Source: Leptospira biflexa serovar Patoc strain 'Patoc 1 (Paris)'
GTDB taxonomy: Bacteria; Spirochaetota; Leptospiria; Leptospirales; Leptospiraceae
Direction: 5' to 3'
Assembly: GCF_000017685.1 (NCBI RefSeq)
Contig: NC_010602.1
Span: 2,925,001-2,989,000 of the forward strand
Length of the DNA stretch: 64,000 nt
Made by a program: the position numbers and the translations under genes. A model generated the notes under the pieces. It saw nothing but the letters and a program-made list of their open reading frames with translations, was not told where the DNA came from and did no database searches. Shown in pieces: positions 24,090 to 32,739 of this stretch; within the stretch, counting starts at the first letter, position 1, and each line of letters starts with the position of its first letter.

Positions 24090-26846
24090 TTACTTCTTCC
24101 TTCGACTGGATCTTCTTTCTGATCCACCACCCGAACTAGTAGTCGAAGAAACTTGAGGTTTTGTTTTGTTTGATTTGAGCTCGTTCCCAAACATATCTAC
24201 TTCCGCACGTTGTTCTTGCCCAATTTTTTTATATTCTTTGGGTGACGTGTCATCTTGCTTTTTATCTGATTCTGTTACTTCAATCTTAAGAAGGAACGAT
24301 ACCACTTCATTTTTTAAATTATCAACCAATTGATCGAACATTTTAAAACCTTGTAGTTTGTATTCAATCAATGGATTTTTTTCACCATAACCAACAGTCC
24401 AAATCCCTTCTTTCAAATGGTCCATTGCATACAAATGTTCTTTCCATCTATGGTCTAAAATGTCTAAAAATACATTCCTTTCAATCGATCTCCAGATTTC
24501 ATCGCCTATCGAAGAAACTTTATAATCATAAAGTTCTTTCACTAGTTTTGAAACAACTTCGAATACCTTTAACTGCGGATTCGATTCTTTTTTGAAATCT
24601 TTGGATTCAATTTTATGATCGATTCCTAAACTTTGTAACCATTCATTTAGAGAATCAATTTCCCAAGCGTCAGCATTGTTACCTTCACAATACAAGATCA
24701 CTTGATTTTCTACAACTTCATCAAAGAAGTCAAAAACGGTTTTCGACATATTCCCTTTATCTAAAAGTTCGTTTCGAATTCCGTAGATATATATCCTTTG
24801 ACGGTTCATTACATCATCATACTCTAACAAGTGTTTCCTGATATCGAAGTTATGACCTTCGACTCGTTTTTGTGCCCGAGCAATCGCATTGGATACCATA
24901 CTATGTTCCAATTCTTGACCTTCAGGCATTTTTAAAGTGTCCATGATGCGAGCAATTCGATCTGATCCAAATATCCTCATTAAATCATCTTGCAAAGATA
25001 AATAAAATCTTGAAGAACCTGGATCACCTTGCCGTCCAGACCTTCCTCTAAGTTGGTTATCAATCCTTCGAGATTCATGGCGCTCCGATCCTATGATATG
25101 AAGTCCACCGGCCCCTATCACAAAGTCATGATCCACTTTCCATTTTTTTGCATCGCCTAGGATTTTGATACATTCCTTTTTGATTGTCTCATTCCTTACG
25201 TCTGAAATTTTTCCTTCTGCTTCATCAAACTTTTGTTTAATTAGGCATTCACGGAAGCTATAGATAATTTCTAACTCTTCTTTGTTTTTAATTCCTAATG
25301 AATCGCATTTATCATCTAATTTTTCTAGATCATCTTTGTATTTGGGCGCACCACCAAGGACAATGTCAGTCCCTCGTCCCGCCATATTTGTAGCAATGGT
25401 GATTGCACCTGGTTTACCAGCATTGGCAACAATTTCAGATTCTCTTTCATGTTGTTTGGCATTCAAAACATTGTGTTGAATCCCGTGCGAAAAAAGAAGT
25501 TTAGACAACACCTCTGATTTTTCAATAGAAATCGTACCAACTAACACAGGTTGCTTGCGAGAAACTTTTTCTTGGATATCTTTTACTACGGCATCGAACT
25601 TCTCACGTTCTGTTTTGTAAACTCGGTCAGGCATATCTTGCCTTTGGATTTTAAGGTTCGAAGGAATGACGATGACATCTAAATTATAGATCTTTTTAAA
25701 TTCTTCGGCCTCGGTATCAGCCGTTCCCGTCATACCTGCCAATTTTTTATAAATTCGAAAATAGTTTTGAAATGTAATCGAAGCCAAAGTTTGTGATTCA
25801 CGTGCGATCGGCACACCTTCTTTTGCTTCCAATGATTGGTGAAGTCCATCCGAATAACGCCGACCTTTCATCAAACGACCGGTAAACTCATCGACGATGA
25901 TCACTTCCCCATCTTGCACTACATAATCTTTGTCTTTAAAAAATATTTTATGTGCTTTGAGTGCTTGTTGTACGTGGTGTACTAACTCAATATTTTCAGC
26001 ATGATACAAATTATCTACTTCCAATAGTTTTTCAACATGATGAACTCCCGCTTCCGACAGGATTACATTCTTTGCTTTCTCATCAATTTCGAAGTCTTCC
26101 CCTTCTACTAACTTTGGAATGATTTTGTTTACTTTTAAGTATTTGTCCGTTGATTCTTCTGCAGGACCTGAAATGATGAGTGGGGTTCTTGCTTCATCGA
26201 TAAGGATTGAATCCACCTCATCCACGATGGCAAAGTTATGTTGCCTTTGCACACGATGTTCTTTATAACTCACCATATTATCACGTAAATAATCGAAGCC
26301 AAACTCATTGTTTGTTCCATATGTGATGTCTGAATTATAAGCAACTTTGCGCTCTTCATGGTCCATATCATGTTGGATGACACCAACAGAAACCTTCAAA
26401 AACTCGAAGACAGGACGCATCCAATTCGCATCCCTTTTCGCTAAATAGTCGTTAACGGTTACAACGTGAACTCCTTCACCAGAGAGGGAATTGAGATAAA
26501 TAGGCAGAGTAGAAGTTAATGTTTTTCCTTCACCTGTTTTCATTTCCGAAATATTGCCCCAATGTAAGGAAATACCACCCATCATCTGCACATCAAAATG
26601 ACGCATCCCAAGAGTACGATACGCAACTTCTCTCACTGTTGCAAATGCTTCAGGTAAAATATCATCGAGAGTTTCGCCACTCGCCAATCGTTCTTTAAAC
26701 TTTTTTGTTTGGGATGACAAGGTTTCATCATCCATTGCCTTAATCGTAACTTCAAATGAATTGATTGTTTCAACAATTGGGTTAAGTCTTTTTAGGTCTC
26801 TTTCGTATTTACTGCCGAATAATATGGTTAAGATTTTTTGAAACAT
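24090..26846 (-). CDS. secA: protein translocase ATPase SecA
   Basis: 918 residues, full length for SecA. Walker A 'MKTGEGKT' (about 102-109) and the preceding '[21 protein letters not shown]' are exact family features. '[21 protein letters not shown]' is the DEAD-box-like motif, and '[14 protein letters not shown]' with '[24 protein letters not shown]' marks the second motor domain. The C-terminus ends in a Gly/Ser and Arg/Lys-rich tail without the zinc-binding Cys motif of E. coli SecA. It drives preprotein export through SecYEG. The next gene upstream (26857) starts the same way, so it may share a transcript. Confidence 0.97.
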   Translation of the reverse strand: MFQKILTILFGSKYERDLKRLNPIVETINSFEVTIKAMDDETLSSQTKKFKERLASGETLDDILPEAFATVREVAYRTLGMRHFDVQMMGGISLHWGNISEMKTGEGKTLTSTLPIYLNSLSGEGVHVVTVNDYLAKRDANWMRPVFEFLKVSVGVIQHDMDHEERKVAYNSDITYGTNNEFGFDYLRDNMVSYKEHRVQRQHNFAIVDEVDSILIDEARTPLIISGPAEESTDKYLKVNKIIPKLVEGEDFEIDEKAKNVILSEAGVHHVEKLLEVDNLYHAENIELVHHVQQALKAHKIFFKDKDYVVQDGEVIIVDEFTGRLMKGRRYSDGLHQSLEAKEGVPIARESQTLASITFQNYFRIYKKLAGMTGTADTEAEEFKKIYNLDVIVIPSNLKIQRQDMPDRVYKTEREKFDAVVKDIQEKVSRKQPVLVGTISIEKSEVLSKLLFSHGIQHNVLNAKQHERESEIVANAGKPGAITIATNMAGRGTDIVLGGAPKYKDDLEKLDDKCDSLGIKNKEELEIIYSFRECLIKQKFDEAEGKISDVRNETIKKECIKILGDAKKWKVDHDFVIGAGGLHIIGSERHESRRIDNQLRGRSGRQGDPGSSRFYLSLQDDLMRIFGSDRIARIMDTLKMPEGQELEHSMVSNAIARAQKRVEGHNFDIRKHLLEYDDVMNRQRIYIYGIRNELLDKGNMSKTVFDFFDEVVENQVILYCEGNNADAWEIDSLNEWLQSLGIDHKIESKDFKKESNPQLKVFEVVSKLVKELYDYKVSSIGDEIWRSIERNVFLDILDHRWKEHLYAMDHLKEGIWTVGYGEKNPLIEYKLQGFKMFDQLVDNLKNEVVSFLLKIEVTESDKKQDDTSPKEYKKIGQEQRAEVDMFGNELKSNKTKPQVSSTTSSGGGSERRSSRRKK

Positions 26847-26856
26847 GTTTTGTCCG

Positions 26857-27546
26857 TTATAAATTTATAATATTGCGAAATAATATTTTGGCACTTTCTT
26901 CCATCGTCTTTTGTTTAGATTTCAGGTTCGAAAAATCGCCCGTGCCTTTAGCGATAAATTCTTTATGAACATTCTGCCAAACATGTAACATTTCAAGTGT
27001 TGGTTCTAAATGAGTTTGGAATGCAAAAATCTTATTTTTATAAGAAAACATTTGATTCGCATAAAACTCACTTGCAAGGAGATGTTCCGCTCCCACAGGG
27101 ATATCAAATATATCTTCATGTAAATGGAATGCTAAAAGGGAATCTCCATTCAACCCAGAAAAAATCGGATGCTCTGGTTTCAGGATTTGTAAATCGGAAA
27201 ATCCTGTTTCTGGGCCTTTTGTTCCAGGCCGAACATTGGCACCTAATGCACGTGCAATGATCTGTGAACCCAAACAAATACCGATTAACTTTTTGTTTGG
27301 CAACACCGCAACATTTTCCACGATTTCATAGTATGGTTTAAAAAATTCCTGTTCATCTGGATCAGCAACAGACTGAGGACCACCTAACATGATGATCAAA
27401 TCAAAGTTTAAATGTATTTCTGGCATCAGTTGCACACGAGAATCAAATGCGTTTTGGTAACTGATACGATATCCCTTTTCTCTTAAGATTGGTTCAAGAA
27501 TGCCAGGGCCTTCACAATCAATGAATCGAATGATAACTGCTCTCAT
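26857..27546 (-). CDS. class I glutamine amidotransferase (GMP-synthase-like)
   Basis: 229 residues forming one GATase1 domain. The nucleophile is Cys91 in '[16 protein letters not shown]'; the His and Glu of the triad lie in '[10 protein letters not shown]'. '[12 protein letters not shown]' is the expected early motif. Stand-alone proteins of this type are annotated as GMP synthase glutamine-hydrolysing-like, but the actual ammonia acceptor is unknown, and some are gamma-glutamyl hydrolases. It lies just upstream of secA (10-base gap) and overlaps the start of the gene downstream of the TlpA-like lipoprotein by four bases, so the three minus-strand genes probably form an operon. Confidence 0.85.
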   Translation of the reverse strand: MRAVIIRFIDCEGPGILEPILREKGYRISYQNAFDSRVQLMPEIHLNFDLIIMLGGPQSVADPDEQEFFKPYYEIVENVAVLPNKKLIGICLGSQIIARALGANVRPGTKGPETGFSDLQILKPEHPIFSGLNGDSLLAFHLHEDIFDIPVGAEHLLASEFYANQMFSYKNKIFAFQTHLEPTLEMLHVWQNVHKEFIAKGTGDFSNLKSKQKTMEESAKILFRNIINL

Positions 27547-28133
27547 ATTGATTCCATACCAAATTGATAACGGAAAAATTGAAACTTCGAATCTTTTTGA
27601 ATCTCCTCTTTGTTCGTGAGTTCTGAAATGGATCCTAAAAAATTATAATACAATCGAAGGGGGTTTGTTTCGAACAAAAGTGTTTCGGGGGTTCCTGTCA
27701 CAAGTCCACCTTCTTTCACTCGAAATGGTTTTTTCATAAAAACAATTGGTACTTGGATATTTCTATTTTTGATTTCAAGATTCATCCTATCTTTCGCCAA
27801 CTGATATACTTGTCCAAACGGAAGTTCGTCGGTGACATCAGGGACAATTTGATAGGGATCCACGACCATAAACAGTGCTTTGTTTGGAAACTTGTTTTGG
27901 ATTTCTGCATGTAAAAGATTGAGTGCTGGGATTTCTTTCCAACATGGCACACAATCAGGTGAGTATACATTCAAAGCAATTTGGTCTTTTCCCAAGTTGG
28001 CGAAGCGAATCTCTTCTCCGCTTGGTGTAACACCGACAAACGTCCCTTCTCCGAAATACGAAGATTTCGCTGGGGCGCAACTAATGAGACATAAACTAGT
28101 AATTAAAATGAGGGAGGCTTTCATAAATCCCAT
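27543..28133 (-). CDS. thioredoxin-like (TlpA/ResA-type) lipoprotein
   Basis: About 197 residues from the ATG at 28133. A signal with lipobox 'LCLISC' is followed by a thioredoxin fold: 'IALNVYSPDCVPCWKEIPALNLLH' has the redox pair C-V-P-C, and 'VPIVFMKKPF' supplies the cis-Pro region. Such envelope proteins reduce or exchange disulphides, for instance in cytochrome c maturation. The frame is open to 28226 but the extra residues look non-coding and would approach the divergent gene at 28270; ATGs at 28154 and 28124 are alternatives and no ribosome site decides. The stop overlaps the amidotransferase start by four bases. Confidence 0.8.
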   Translation of the reverse strand: MGFMKASLILITSLCLISCAPAKSSYFGEGTFVGVTPSGEEIRFANLGKDQIALNVYSPDCVPCWKEIPALNLLHAEIQNKFPNKALFMVVDPYQIVPDVTDELPFGQVYQLAKDRMNLEIKNRNIQVPIVFMKKPFRVKEGGLVTGTPETLLFETNPLRLYYNFLGSISELTNKEEIQKDSKFQFFRYQFGMESI

Positions 28134-28269
28134 AAATTGGACGGCAATCCCCATGGTTTGGACTAGGAGAACGTCTGTAAAGCCCGTTTTCGAACTTTCC
28201 CTTGACATCTGACCCCCATGCCCCAATCTGGTCTAACGTTCCACTCACTTCCCCAGGAATTTATAAAAA

Positions 28270-28734
28270 ATGACCCAATCACATAAAGAAGACTTTGATA
28301 TCGTATCCTTAATAGAACTTTGCCGGGAAAAAAAATACGAAACATGTGTGGCCGGTTTCAGTGCGATCGATAAAATCGATAAAATCACTCTTCCTAAAAA
28401 ATTAAAAAACCGTAAACTCACGGTGCAAGCACTTTATGCACTAACGAATCATATGGTACAATGGAAATACCTTTCGTCTGAAGAGAAGGCCCAACTCCAA
28501 GCAGAGAAAGACAAACTGGCAGGAGTCACTTCCACTGCTGGAACATCGTTTGCTCCGCATGCGGAAGAAGACATTGAAGAAGATTTCATCCCTGAAGAAG
28601 AAGCTAAAAAACCAGATTTTGAAGATGGTTTTGAAGATGAATTTGGTGATGATACAGAAGAGGAAGAAGAGGAAGATGACTTCGACGACGACTCTGATGA
28701 TGAAGAAGAAGCCGAAGAGGAAGAAGAGGATTAG
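28270..28734 (+). CDS. hypothetical protein with long acidic tail
   Basis: 154 residues. The first about 75 are an ordinary mixed-charge helical region ('FDIVSLIELCREKKYETCVAGFSAI', 'ALTNHMVQWKYLSSEEKAQL'). From about residue 98 the chain is almost only Glu and Asp, ending in a run of acidic residues. The general layout (small folded head plus acidic tail) recalls the RNA polymerase delta subunit of Firmicutes, but the head does not look like its HARE-HTH domain, so this is analogy only. It may act as a nucleic-acid mimic or a chaperone-like factor. The MptE-like gene follows at once. Confidence 0.75.
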   Translation: MTQSHKEDFDIVSLIELCREKKYETCVAGFSAIDKIDKITLPKKLKNRKLTVQALYALTNHMVQWKYLSSEEKAQLQAEKDKLAGVTSTAGTSFAPHAEEDIEEDFIPEEEAKKPDFEDGFEDEFGDDTEEEEEEDDFDDDSDDEEEAEEEEED

Positions 28735-28889
28735 AGGTTATTCCCATCCCTCTACTTCCCCTTTTCCAAAATCACCTTCTCTACAACTTTCAAACCCCTG
28801 AAACATTTTATTTACACTCAAAAGTCTCCCCTGAAAAGGAGGCTTTTCGTTTTTTAAGCCAAATCAAAACAGATTCCATTCCCATCGTA

Positions 28890-30164
28890 TTGGGTGTGGG
28901 CGCTTTACATTCGGTTCGTGCGCTGATAGAATCTCCCAAAACTCATCCTTTCTTTTTCTTTTGGGAACCTAACTCTGAAATTTTTTTATTATCTGAATTC
29001 CAAATCGAAACAAAGGAACTGATCCAAAAAGCAAAGAACAAAGGGATCTTTCTCCAGATCATCACAGGGAAAACTCCCGACTGGGCCGAAATTAACAAAG
29101 AACTAGTCGCCTCTTCTTTATCAGATCAGGAATTAAACTTAAAATGGACCCTCTACGAGACACCAAATTACGAACGGCTGTTCCCGGATTTGGTAAAAGA
29201 ATGTCGCCATCATTTTCTATCGCAGTTTCGTTCCCAATCAACGAATGAAAATACCATCCAACACTTCCGTAAACTTTGGACACATAATCATCTCAAAAAC
29301 CAATTGAGTCTCAAAAAGGACCAAAACAAGTTTCATTGGTTCCAATCCTTTGCTGCCAATCATCCAAATGTTTTATTTGTTGGCGCTAGCCCGAGTCTGG
29401 AATCAGACTTGGAAACGATCAAACGTCATCGAAACAATTGGTCAGTCTTTGTGAGTGATACAGCTCTTGGTTTTTTATTAGAAAATGACATCACTCCAGA
29501 TTACATCGTATCCTTCGATTCGGGAAGAGGCACAACGTATCATTTTTTATTGGAAATACCAATACATATTCCCATCATTACCTGGTTAGGTGGTTCTCCT
29601 TATTTATTTGAGTTGCCCAATCCAAAAATTCTTGTGAATACGGGACATCCTTTGGATCAAATCCTTGCTTTTCTCTTACAAAAAGAACAAAGTATTCTTT
29701 GGCCACATTACCAAAATCCAAGTTTGAATTTGTTTGGAATGGTTTTATCAATCACCAATGGAATTCAAAATCGAAATTTTACGATCAGCGGTGTGAGTTT
29801 TGTATCAGAACAAGGTAAATCCCATTGTAAGGGGACAGGGTATGAAAGATTTTATAGTCCTCTAGTGAATAGAAAACAAAGTTTAGAAATTTCCACCAAA
29901 CGTCTGTATTCTGGTGTTAGAAAAGGAAAAAATCAAGTAGTGTGGGAAGAATTAGTAACTGCGAAAGATTCGAAAAAAATCCAATTGTTATCAGAGTTAA
30001 CAACATTCCAAACAAACATGATAGAACCTCCTAAAAAAAAGCTCCATTCTTTTCAGGGTTTTCCCCCAAAGATTTCGGATTTGGCAAAGTGGGCAAACCA
30101 AGACCAATCCGGTATCATTCATGCAAAAACCCTCAACACTTGGTTGCGGTTTTCACCAGGTTAA
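28890..30164 (+). CDS. DUF115 / MptE-like protein (start uncertain, coding extends upstream)
   Basis: 424 residues from the first usable codon, TTG at 28890. The central Rossmann-like region 'HPNVLFVGASPSLESDLETIKRHRNNWSVFVSDTALGFLLENDITPDYIVSFDS' is typical of the MptE-like/Maf flagellin-associated family, some of which transfer activated sugars or pterin diphosphate. Upstream the frame stays open to 28704 and reads like the family N-terminus ('FYLHSKVSPEKEAFRFL', then 'IPIVLGVGALHS'). It contains no ATG, GTG or TTG there; ATC at 28746 lies eight bases after AGAGG. Initiation is thus either non-standard, at TTG with a lost N-terminus, or the sequence has a change. Its stop overlaps the convergent gene's stop. 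Confidence 0.8.
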   Translation: MGVGALHSVRALIESPKTHPFFFFWEPNSEIFLLSEFQIETKELIQKAKNKGIFLQIITGKTPDWAEINKELVASSLSDQELNLKWTLYETPNYERLFPDLVKECRHHFLSQFRSQSTNENTIQHFRKLWTHNHLKNQLSLKKDQNKFHWFQSFAANHPNVLFVGASPSLESDLETIKRHRNNWSVFVSDTALGFLLENDITPDYIVSFDSGRGTTYHFLLEIPIHIPIITWLGGSPYLFELPNPKILVNTGHPLDQILAFLLQKEQSILWPHYQNPSLNLFGMVLSITNGIQNRNFTISGVSFVSEQGKSHCKGTGYERFYSPLVNRKQSLEISTKRLYSGVRKGKNQVVWEELVTAKDSKKIQLLSELTTFQTNMIEPPKKKLHSFQGFPPKISDLAKWANQDQSGIIHAKTLNTWLRFSPG

Positions 30165-30346
30165 GCTCCGAATAGAACAGGTATCTCTTGTAAGTTCCAT
30201 TCGGCTCGTTCACGATTGGCAGGAATTCGATCATACCCTTTTGTTTTTTTGGTTTTTCCCTTAGGGCGTTTCTCTAAATCCTCTAATATCTTTTCCAATC
30301 GATCTTCCATCATCATATGCAAATTAATTTGGTCTAACATATCCAT
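30161..30346 (-). CDS. small protein, unknown
   Basis: About 61 residues from the ATG at 30346, preceded by GGAGG eight bases upstream (seen as CCTCC at 30355-30359). The frame is open to a TTG at 30433, but that region lacks a well-placed ribosome site. The sequence is a short acidic helix ('MDMLDQINLHMMMEDRLEKILEDLEKR') followed by a basic segment ('GKTKKTKGYDRIPANRERAEW'). No domain recognised. Its stop overlaps that of the MptE-like gene tail to tail. Confidence 0.6.
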   Translation of the reverse strand: MDMLDQINLHMMMEDRLEKILEDLEKRPKGKTKKTKGYDRIPANRERAEWNLQEIPVLFGA

Positions 30347-30452
30347 CGTGTTTTCCTCCACAGATGAATACACGATACCACGGCCCTTGGACAAAATAGA
30401 AACAGATTGGAAAAAAATATCTATTGCCTCCAAAAGAATTTAATTTATAAGA

Positions 30453-31946
30453 GTGTTACGGGAAAAATCGTTTGTGAATTTTAAAGATATCATTTCTCAA
30501 TTAGAAACTTCCAAAGAATCCAGAATTAATTTTTATTTTGTGACTGAAGAACAAAATCAGGAGATATACGCATTACTTGTCCACGTAATGGGGTATATGG
30601 ACAAATTATATTTAGTGGAAGTCATTTTCACTGTCCTCAAAGAACTCCTGATGAATGCAAACAAAGCCAATGCAAAACGTGACTACTTCAGCCGTGAAAA
30701 ATTGGACATCCAAAACTCCACTGATTATGCAAAGGGGATGTCAAGGTTCCAAGAAAATATCATCATGAAGTGGAATGAACAACTGGACCGGTTAGATGGT
30801 GGGAATTATTACATCAGTCTACTCATGAAAGTAGATGGGAAATCCATTCACTTTGCTGTCGAAAACAATGCACCCATCACCAAAGAAGAATTAGCGCGTG
30901 TCAATCGCCGGATTGAAGTCGCAAAGAATTACAATGACCTTTCGGATGCGTTTACAGATGTATCTGATAGTACAGAATCAGCTGGCTTAGGACTTGTACT
31001 CATACAACTCCTATTAAAAAATTCAGGGATTGGTTCCGATAAATTTAAAATTTTCACAAATGACAAGATAACACGCGCTACACTCACAGTTCCTGATGTC
31101 ACGACTCCTGTGGAAATCCAAACTGGGCTTAAAACCAAATTGCTCAATGAGATAGATGGCCTTCCACCGCTCCCTCATTCATTAACTAAAATCATCCAAC
31201 TTTGTAACAATCCAGATTCCGACTTACATATGATTTCCAATGAAATTGAAAGAAATCCTGCATTGTCTGCTGACTTACTCAAACTCTCTAACTCAGCTTT
31301 TTTTGCTAACCGAAGCCAAGTGAGTTCCATTTTACAAGCGGTCAAAGTGGTAGGATTAAAAAACTTACGAAACCTTCTCTATGTTTCCGGAGTTCGTAAA
31401 ATCATGGACGGTCAATACGGCAAAATGATGGATGTTTGGGAACATTCCAGCCGTTGCAGTTATTACGCGCGTTATCTCGCAACAGAAAATAACCATACGA
31501 ATAAAATCGCAGACATCATAGCCGTCTGTGCTTTGTTACATGATATTGGGAAATTTTTACTACTTTCTGTGGATCGTGGATTTTTCAAAAAAATTGAGAC
31601 TTACCAAAGAGGAGCTGATTCTGGAAACTCCACTCTTTTAGAAGAGATGGCCATCGGTTTAAGCCACCCACAACTTGGTGCTCTACTCGCTGAAAAATGG
31701 GAATTCCCTCCAGACTTACGTGTTGCGATCGAATACCATCACAAACCTTTTTTGGCTCCACCTGAACTAAGAGATTTGGTCGAGGTGATTTATATGGCCA
31801 ATATGATGGCAGACTACCATGAACAGAAAAAAGGTTTTTATGCCATTGACAAAAACCTATTAGCAAAATTTAATTTAGACAATATCGATGTGTTCTCCGC
31901 AGCGGTGAATAAGGTAGAGGTATTATACAAAAAAACCAATGAGTGA
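30453..31946 (+). CDS. HATPase-like plus HDOD signalling protein
   Basis: 497 residues. The N-terminal part (about 50-215) carries ATPase features of histidine-kinase-like proteins: an N-box-like 'LKELLMNANKANAKRDYF' and a G-box 'STESAGLGLVLIQLLLKNSG'. The C-terminal part (about 230-430) is an HDOD domain ('GLPPLPHSLTKIIQL', 'NPALSADLLKLSNSAFF', 'CALLHDIGKFLLLS'). HDOD proteins act in regulation through protein contacts or second messengers. There is no phospho-acceptor His domain, so this is not a classical sensor kinase. The start is GTG at 30453; a second GTG at 30474 is possible. It overlaps the ABC ATPase gene by eight bases. Confidence 0.82.
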   Translation: MLREKSFVNFKDIISQLETSKESRINFYFVTEEQNQEIYALLVHVMGYMDKLYLVEVIFTVLKELLMNANKANAKRDYFSREKLDIQNSTDYAKGMSRFQENIIMKWNEQLDRLDGGNYYISLLMKVDGKSIHFAVENNAPITKEELARVNRRIEVAKNYNDLSDAFTDVSDSTESAGLGLVLIQLLLKNSGIGSDKFKIFTNDKITRATLTVPDVTTPVEIQTGLKTKLLNEIDGLPPLPHSLTKIIQLCNNPDSDLHMISNEIERNPALSADLLKLSNSAFFANRSQVSSILQAVKVVGLKNLRNLLYVSGVRKIMDGQYGKMMDVWEHSSRCSYYARYLATENNHTNKIADIIAVCALLHDIGKFLLLSVDRGFFKKIETYQRGADSGNSTLLEEMAIGLSHPQLGALLAEKWEFPPDLRVAIEYHHKPFLAPPELRDLVEVIYMANMMADYHEQKKGFYAIDKNLLAKFNLDNIDVFSAAVNKVEVLYKKTNE

Positions 31947-32712
31947 AGTGATCCGCTTTGATTCCGTTTCCTTCATTCGTAATGACAAACTCATTTTAAA
32001 AGATGTACAGTTTTCACTAAACCAAGGGGAATCTTTGGCGATAATTGGAAGGAATGGTGCGGGTAAAACGACTCTCATCAATCTCCTGTTTGGTTATCTT
32101 TGGCCAACATCTGGGAGTGTATCTGCTTTTGGTGAAACCTATGGCGATACTCCGATGGCTCCACTACAAAACAAAATGGGGATTGTCCAACCAGGACACC
32201 AAGAAACTCTTTTACAACGACTCACTTGTTTGGAAATGGTACTCACAGGTGTGATTGGAACCTTAGGTTTGTACAAAGAACCAACACTAGAACAAATTAA
32301 AACCGCAAATGATTTATTACAATCCATTGGTTTAAACGAAAAAGCAAACCAACTCTACACCACCCTTTCCTCTGGGGAAAAAATGAAGGTTTTATTACTT
32401 CGTGCCTTTGGAGAAGGAAAAGAACTCCTCATCCTAGATGAACCAACGGCTGCACTGGATTTAACTGCTCGAGTTGATTTTGGAAGGTCACTGGCTTTAT
32501 TAACTCCAAACCTCACACGAATTCTCATCACACATCGAATTGAAGAGATACCAGAAGATTTTCACAAAGTACTATTATTAAAAGAAGGAACGGTCTTGGC
32601 TTTTGGAGATAAATCAAAAGTTTTCACAGATACTCATCTTTCTGAATTGTATGATCTCCCTCTTTCAGTGAGCAAAAAAAAAGGACAGTATCATATCACT
32701 GTCCTTTCCTAA
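31939..32712 (+). CDS. ABC transporter ATP-binding protein
   Basis: 257 residues forming one ATPase domain. Walker A is 'GRNGAGKTT' (near 38-46), the signature is 'LSSGEKMKVLLLRAF', Walker B is 'LLILDEPTAALD', and the H-loop is 'ITHR'. The signature 'LSSGEKMKV' departs from the usual LSGGQ. There are no membrane spans or partner permease genes nearby, so it may serve a transporter elsewhere or work in a non-transport role. It overlaps the HATPase-HDOD gene start-to-stop by eight bases, so they are translationally coupled. Its last codons contain a terminator for the convergent gene on the minus strand. Confidence 0.85.
   Translation: MSEVIRFDSVSFIRNDKLILKDVQFSLNQGESLAIIGRNGAGKTTLINLLFGYLWPTSGSVSAFGETYGDTPMAPLQNKMGIVQPGHQETLLQRLTCLEMVLTGVIGTLGLYKEPTLEQIKTANDLLQSIGLNEKANQLYTTLSSGEKMKVLLLRAFGEGKELLILDEPTAALDLTARVDFGRSLALLTPNLTRILITHRIEEIPEDFHKVLLLKEGTVLAFGDKSKVFTDTHLSELYDLPLSVSKKKGQYHITVLS
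32674..32707 (-). terminator. intrinsic terminator of the large lipoprotein gene
   Basis: On the minus strand arms AAAGGACAGT and ACTGTCCTTT (32707-32698 and 32689-32680) enclose an 8-base loop and are followed by a T-run. It lies inside the final codons of the plus-strand ABC ATPase gene, so it is a terminator within coding sequence. The plus strand has the same hairpin but a poor T-run, so termination in that direction would be weak. Confidence 0.85.
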
Positions 32713-32739
32713 TCAATTTGTATTCAATAGAATTATCGA

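Noticed and set aside
27543..28226. Longer N-terminus of the thioredoxin-like lipoprotein
   Set aside because: The extra residues precede the signal peptide and have no ribosome site.
28550..28801. Lys/Met-rich frame on the plus strand
   Set aside because: Shadow of the acidic-tail gene; the Glu/Asp codons give Lys/Met in the shifted frame.
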